Assembly (NCBI GenBank): GCA_012513545.1
Contig: JAAZCB010001094.1
Coordinates: 1 to 10,984, forward strand
Origin: Clostridiaceae bacterium
GTDB lineage: Bacteria > Bacillota_A > Clostridia > Acetivibrionales > Acetivibrionaceae
Direction of reading: 5' to 3'
DNA: 10,984 nucleotides
Below the pieces are notes generated by a model. It did no database searches, was not told where the DNA came from, and was given only the letters and a program-made list of their open reading frames with translations. A program made the translations under genes and the position numbers. Position 1 is the stretch's first letter, and the number at the start of each line of letters is the position of its first letter. Below, piece by piece: positions 8,349 through 10,984 of the stretch.

Positions 8349-9031
8349 AAACCAGGCTGATATTTGTACGTCATGCTGAGGCTGAAGGCAATTATATAAG
8401 GGAGTTTCACGGCTGGACTGATTCTGAAATAACCCAAAAGGGTCATGTTCAGGCTAAGCTGGCAGCAAATAAACTTAAAGATCTTGATATTGACGTTCTT
8501 TACTCGAGCAGCCTTAGAAGAACTGTTCAGACAGCTCAATATATTTCTGAAGTTAAGGGTCTACCGATTGTTCAGACTGACAAACTAAAGGAAATAAACG
8601 GAGGAGACTGGGAGGGAAAGAGATGGGACGAACTTCCGGGCTTGTGGCCGGAAGAGTACGATACCTGGGAGAACAAACCTCATACTCACAGAATGCCTAA
8701 TGGAGAAACAATGGAGGAATTTCAGAAGAGACTCATTGACGAAGTAATGTATATTATTAAGAACAATAAAGGGAAAAATGTCTGTATTGTGACACATGGT
8801 ACGGCTATAAGGTCACTAATGTGCATTTTTTATGGGTTTGAACTTTCTGAAATGATTAACATCAAGTGGTTTGACAACACTTCGATAACAGTAATTGATT
8901 ATGAAAACGATAAGTTCAGTGTAGTTCTTGAGGGTGATGCCTCGCATCTAGGCAGTGAGTTAAGCACACTTGAAAACCAGGAATGGTGGAGTGAGTATTT
9001 GGAAAAGTTCAATAGCCAGAATAACAAGTAG
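8345..9031 (+). CDS. histidine phosphatase superfamily protein, substrate unknown
   Basis: A phosphoglycerate-mutase-fold enzyme that removes phosphate through a phosphohistidine. It has 228 residues with the full catalytic set: R9-H10 in FVRHAEAEGN (7-16), where RHA replaces the usual RHG, as is common; R59 in SSLRRTVQTA (55-64); E83 in KEINGGDWEG (82-91); and H151 in VTHG (149-152). No signal peptide or membrane segment is visible, so it should be cytoplasmic. The start is the TTG at 8345: the protein then begins directly with the first beta strand, and no in-frame ATG or GTG lies between it and pyrD. GGAG at 8330-8333 is the best ribosome site, at a long 11-base spacing. The family includes alpha-ribazole phosphatase, cofactor-dependent mutases and broad phosphatases, and the sequence alone does not choose between them. 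Its position right after pyrD hints at a nucleotide- or sugar-phosphate-related job, but that is inference. Confidence 0.9.
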   Translation: MKTRLIFVRHAEAEGNYIREFHGWTDSEITQKGHVQAKLAANKLKDLDIDVLYSSSLRRTVQTAQYISEVKGLPIVQTDKLKEINGGDWEGKRWDELPGLWPEEYDTWENKPHTHRMPNGETMEEFQKRLIDEVMYIIKNNKGKNVCIVTHGTAIRSLMCIFYGFELSEMINIKWFDNTSITVIDYENDKFSVVLEGDASHLGSELSTLENQEWWSEYLEKFNSQNNK

Positions 9032-9076
9032 AATAAATCACTGATGTCAATAAGCACTTGAAAGAGAGATTTTAAA

Positions 9077-10069
9077 ATGAAGTTTCTTTTTTTTACAGAT
9101 TCACATATTAGAGGAACAACACCAAAAAACAGAAAAGATAACTTTTATGAAACTCTTAAGGATAAATTCAGAGAAATAAAAGAAATATCAGACAGTCTGG
9201 GGGTTGACTACATACTTCATGGAGGCGACTGGTTTGACAGACCTGATATTTCTCCTTCGATAGTAAGAGAATTTGCCATTATTGTAAAAAACTTCGAGAA
9301 ACCAATCTATACTGTTGCAGGGAACCATGACATATACGGGCATAACCCCGGCACTATTAGTAGAACCATGCTTGGGCTTCTTGAAGGCACTGGGATTATA
9401 AGAATAATAAGTTATGACGAAGAAGTTATGCTTAATAAAGATGGAATCAGTGTACAGCTCACAGGAAAATCATATAACTATGAAATTGACGGACAGGAGT
9501 TTAAAAAGTACTATGTTGTTAAAAAGCGTGAAGATGCAGATTATGCAATAAACATAGTTCATGGAATGCTTCTTTTGAAGCCGTTTTATGAAGGAATTTC
9601 ATATACCCTGCTGGAGGATTTGAAGGATACGCAGGCGGACATTACTTTTGCCGGACATTATCACAGCGGCTTTGGCATAGTAAAAGAAGGAGATAAGTAT
9701 TTTGTCAATCCTGGGAGTATTGTAAGAATATCAAACAGTATTGCTGAAATCAACCGAAAGCCGAAGGCAGTTTTTGTAGAACTGGGTGACGAGGGCATGA
9801 AGGTCAGTGAAATTGAATTGAAAACTGCTCTGCCTGGAGACACTGTATTGGATAGAGAAAAGCTTGAAGCATCAAAAGACAGAAGTCTTAAGCTTCACCA
9901 GTTTTATGAAGGTGTTGCTGCTTCGGGTGAATATAGAAAAATAGATCTGGTGAAAATTATAGAAGACATTGCCCAAAATCAGGAATTGAGTCCAAATGTC
10001 AGGGAAGAGGCTTTAAGAAGGATAGTCATTTCCCGGGAAAGTTTCTCTTTGGGGCAGGAGGAAGAATGA
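9077..10069 (+). CDS. Mre11/SbcD-like metallophosphoesterase (putative DNA nuclease subunit)
   Basis: A calcineurin-like phosphoesterase of the Mre11/SbcD type, 330 residues. The metal ligands appear in the family order: D8 and H10 in FTDSHI (6-11), D51 in HGGDWFD (48-54), N83-H84 in GNHD (82-85), H162 in VHGM (161-164), and H194/H196 in GHYH (193-196). NPGSIVR at 211-217 is the usual end of the phosphoesterase core. The remaining 110 or so residues are charged and would form a small capping and ATPase-binding region. The protein is shorter than typical SbcD (about 390-400 residues). Family members cut DNA ends or hairpins with Mn2+ when bound to a Rad50/SbcC ATPase, and the next gene encodes such an ATPase with overlapping stop and start. 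A weak purine-rich site, GAGAG at 9064-9068, precedes the ATG. I do not use the sbcD symbol because orthology to the canonical gene is unproven. Confidence 0.88.
   Translation: MKFLFFTDSHIRGTTPKNRKDNFYETLKDKFREIKEISDSLGVDYILHGGDWFDRPDISPSIVREFAIIVKNFEKPIYTVAGNHDIYGHNPGTISRTMLGLLEGTGIIRIISYDEEVMLNKDGISVQLTGKSYNYEIDGQEFKKYYVVKKREDADYAINIVHGMLLLKPFYEGISYTLLEDLKDTQADITFAGHYHSGFGIVKEGDKYFVNPGSIVRISNSIAEINRKPKAVFVELGDEGMKVSEIELKTALPGDTVLDREKLEASKDRSLKLHQFYEGVAASGEYRKIDLVKIIEDIAQNQELSPNVREEALRRIVISRESFSLGQEEE
10056..10061 (+). promoter_or_regulatory. ribosome binding site of the ATPase gene, inside the phosphoesterase gene
   Basis: AGGAGG overlaps the last Glu codons of the phosphoesterase gene and is four bases from ATG 10066. 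With the ATGA stop/start overlap it makes translational coupling of the nuclease and ATPase subunits very likely. Confidence 0.8.
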
Positions 10070-10984
10070 TCAGGATTAAGAAGGTTAAAATTGAGAACTT
10101 TCAATCACATGAGAATACCGAACTTGTTTTCGATAAAGGTCTTAATGTCATTGTAGGACCTTCTGATCAGGGTAAGTCAGCCGTTTTAAGGGCTATAAAA
10201 TGGGTTTTGTACAACGAACCCAGGGGAAACGAGTTTATAAGACAGGGTACAAAAGGGGCAAGGGTGACTATTGAAATAAGCAATGGTTATACTATTACAA
10301 GAGAACGAACACAGAGTAAGAACAGGTACATACTCGAGGATGCCCAGGGGCAGTCCAGTATATTCGAAGGTTTTGGAAATGAGGTTCCTCTTGAAATAAT
10401 AAAAGCCCATGGTATACCGAAAGTTGTTCTTGATACTGATATAAGGTCCAATCTGAACTTTGGTGAGCAGTTGGAAGGCCCGTTCCTCATATCCGAATCG
10501 GGCGCACTACGCGCAAAAGCCATTGGACGTCTGACAGGACTCCATATAATCGACAAATCCATAAGGGATACTGCAGCAGATTTAAGACGTGAAAGCCAGA
10601 CAGGGGAACGCCTTAAAGATGAACTTAAGAGTATAGGCGAAAGACTTGAAGAGTATAAGGACCTTGAAATTCTAGAGGGAAATCTGGTAAAATCGGAAGA
10701 AGTGATAAGGTCGATTGAAGACCTGCTTAAAAGGGTAGAGAGGTTGGAAGCTCTAAAACATGGGCTTAATGAGAATAATAGTGAATATGTTAAGACAAGG
10801 GATATACTCATAAAACTCTCAAGAGTGAATGAATGCGAAGAGTATTTAAGAAACGGTGAGTTGGGATTAGCAAGGCTGCATTTGATTGAGGGCATTCATA
10901 AACGGTCAGAAACTCTCGAAGCCGGCATTGAGGAAATGCAGAAAGTGCTAAAGGAGACGTTGATGGTTAATGAGGGAATAAGTC
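10066..10984 (+). CDS. Rad50/SbcC/SMC-like AAA ATPase (3'-truncated by window edge)
   Basis: The N-terminal 306 residues of a coiled-coil ATPase. It opens with MIRIKKVKIENFQSHE, the first strand and loop typical of RecF/Rad50/SMC heads (I-x-N-F-x-S-H). The Walker A is GPSDQGKS at 31-38, where PSDQ replaces the usual xNGSG of SbcC and Rad50. Gln135 in NFGEQLEGPFLI (131-142) is the probable Q-loop. From about residue 165 the sequence turns into Glu/Lys/Arg/Leu-rich helix (for example ERLKDELKSIGERLEEY, 181-197), which I read as the rising arm of a coiled coil. Signature motif, Walker B and any zinc hook lie beyond the window. The ATG at 10066 overlaps the preceding TGA by 4 bases (ATGA) and has AGGAGG at 10056-10061. 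It probably forms the motor of a Mre11/Rad50-like DNA repair complex with the upstream phosphoesterase. Phage-type and chromosomal relatives cannot be told apart here. Confidence 0.87.
   Translation, partial: MIRIKKVKIENFQSHENTELVFDKGLNVIVGPSDQGKSAVLRAIKWVLYNEPRGNEFIRQGTKGARVTIEISNGYTITRERTQSKNRYILEDAQGQSSIFEGFGNEVPLEIIKAHGIPKVVLDTDIRSNLNFGEQLEGPFLISESGALRAKAIGRLTGLHIIDKSIRDTAADLRRESQTGERLKDELKSIGERLEEYKDLEILEGNLVKSEEVIRSIEDLLKRVERLEALKHGLNENNSEYVKTRDILIKLSRVNECEEYLRNGELGLARLHLIEGIHKRSETLEAGIEEMQKVLKETLMVNEGIS

Noticed and set aside
9032..9076. The 45-base gap before the phosphoesterase gene as a possible terminator or promoter.
   Set aside because: No inverted repeat followed by a T-run and no spaced -35/-10 pair is visible; it contains only a weak purine-rich ribosome site.
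10287..10895. A 202-codon open frame on the minus strand, serine- and leucine-rich.
   Set aside because: It is antisense to the coiled-coil ATPase gene; Ser/Leu-rich shadow frames are the usual complement of Glu/Lys/Arg-rich helices, and it shows no family motif.

Overview
The window holds most of a de novo pyrimidine (UMP) biosynthesis operon of a low-GC Gram-positive bacterium, most likely a clostridial Firmicute. The evidence for this placement is the order pyrC-pyrF-carA-carB-pyrK-pyrD, a PyrK/PyrD (class 1B, NAD-linked) dihydroorotate dehydrogenase, AT-rich codon use with AGA/AGG arginine codons, and strong AGGAGG-type ribosome binding sites. The exact genus cannot be fixed from sequence reading alone. 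All eight genes are on the + strand, with spacings from an 8-base overlap to a 55-base gap. No intergenic stretch is longer than 55 bases, and I see no intrinsic terminator or convincing internal promoter.

Positions 1-8321 carry the pyrimidine block: the 3' part of pyrC (dihydroorotase, start lost off the left edge), pyrF (the long, type 2 orotidine-5'-phosphate decarboxylase), carA and carB (the two carbamoyl-phosphate synthase subunits), pyrK (the FAD/[2Fe-2S] electron-transfer subunit) and pyrD (the FMN catalytic subunit). Together they supply carbamoyl phosphate, close the dihydroorotate ring, oxidise dihydroorotate to orotate and decarboxylate OMP to UMP. The aspartate transcarbamylase (pyrB) and orotate phosphoribosyltransferase (pyrE) steps are not in the window. 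pyrB and any regulator (PyrR and its leader attenuators) would be expected upstream.

Positions 8345-9031 encode a histidine-phosphatase-superfamily enzyme (phosphoglycerate mutase fold) with a TTG start, 23 bases after pyrD. Positions 9077-10984 encode a two-gene Mre11/Rad50-like (SbcD/SbcC-like) unit: a 330-residue metallophosphoesterase whose stop codon overlaps (ATGA) the start of an SMC/Rad50-type ATPase that runs off the right edge.

The six pyrimidine genes are ordinary and confidently assigned. The less ordinary parts are the downstream phosphatase of unknown substrate, the non-canonical nuclease/ATPase pair apparently continuous with a nucleotide-synthesis operon, the displaced type 2 pyrF, and two very short reading frames that end exactly on the starts of carA and the phosphatase. 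I found no mobile element, CRISPR array, RNA gene or strong sign of horizontal transfer, and no clear case for an undescribed system beyond the uncharacterised phosphatase and nuclease/ATPase genes.
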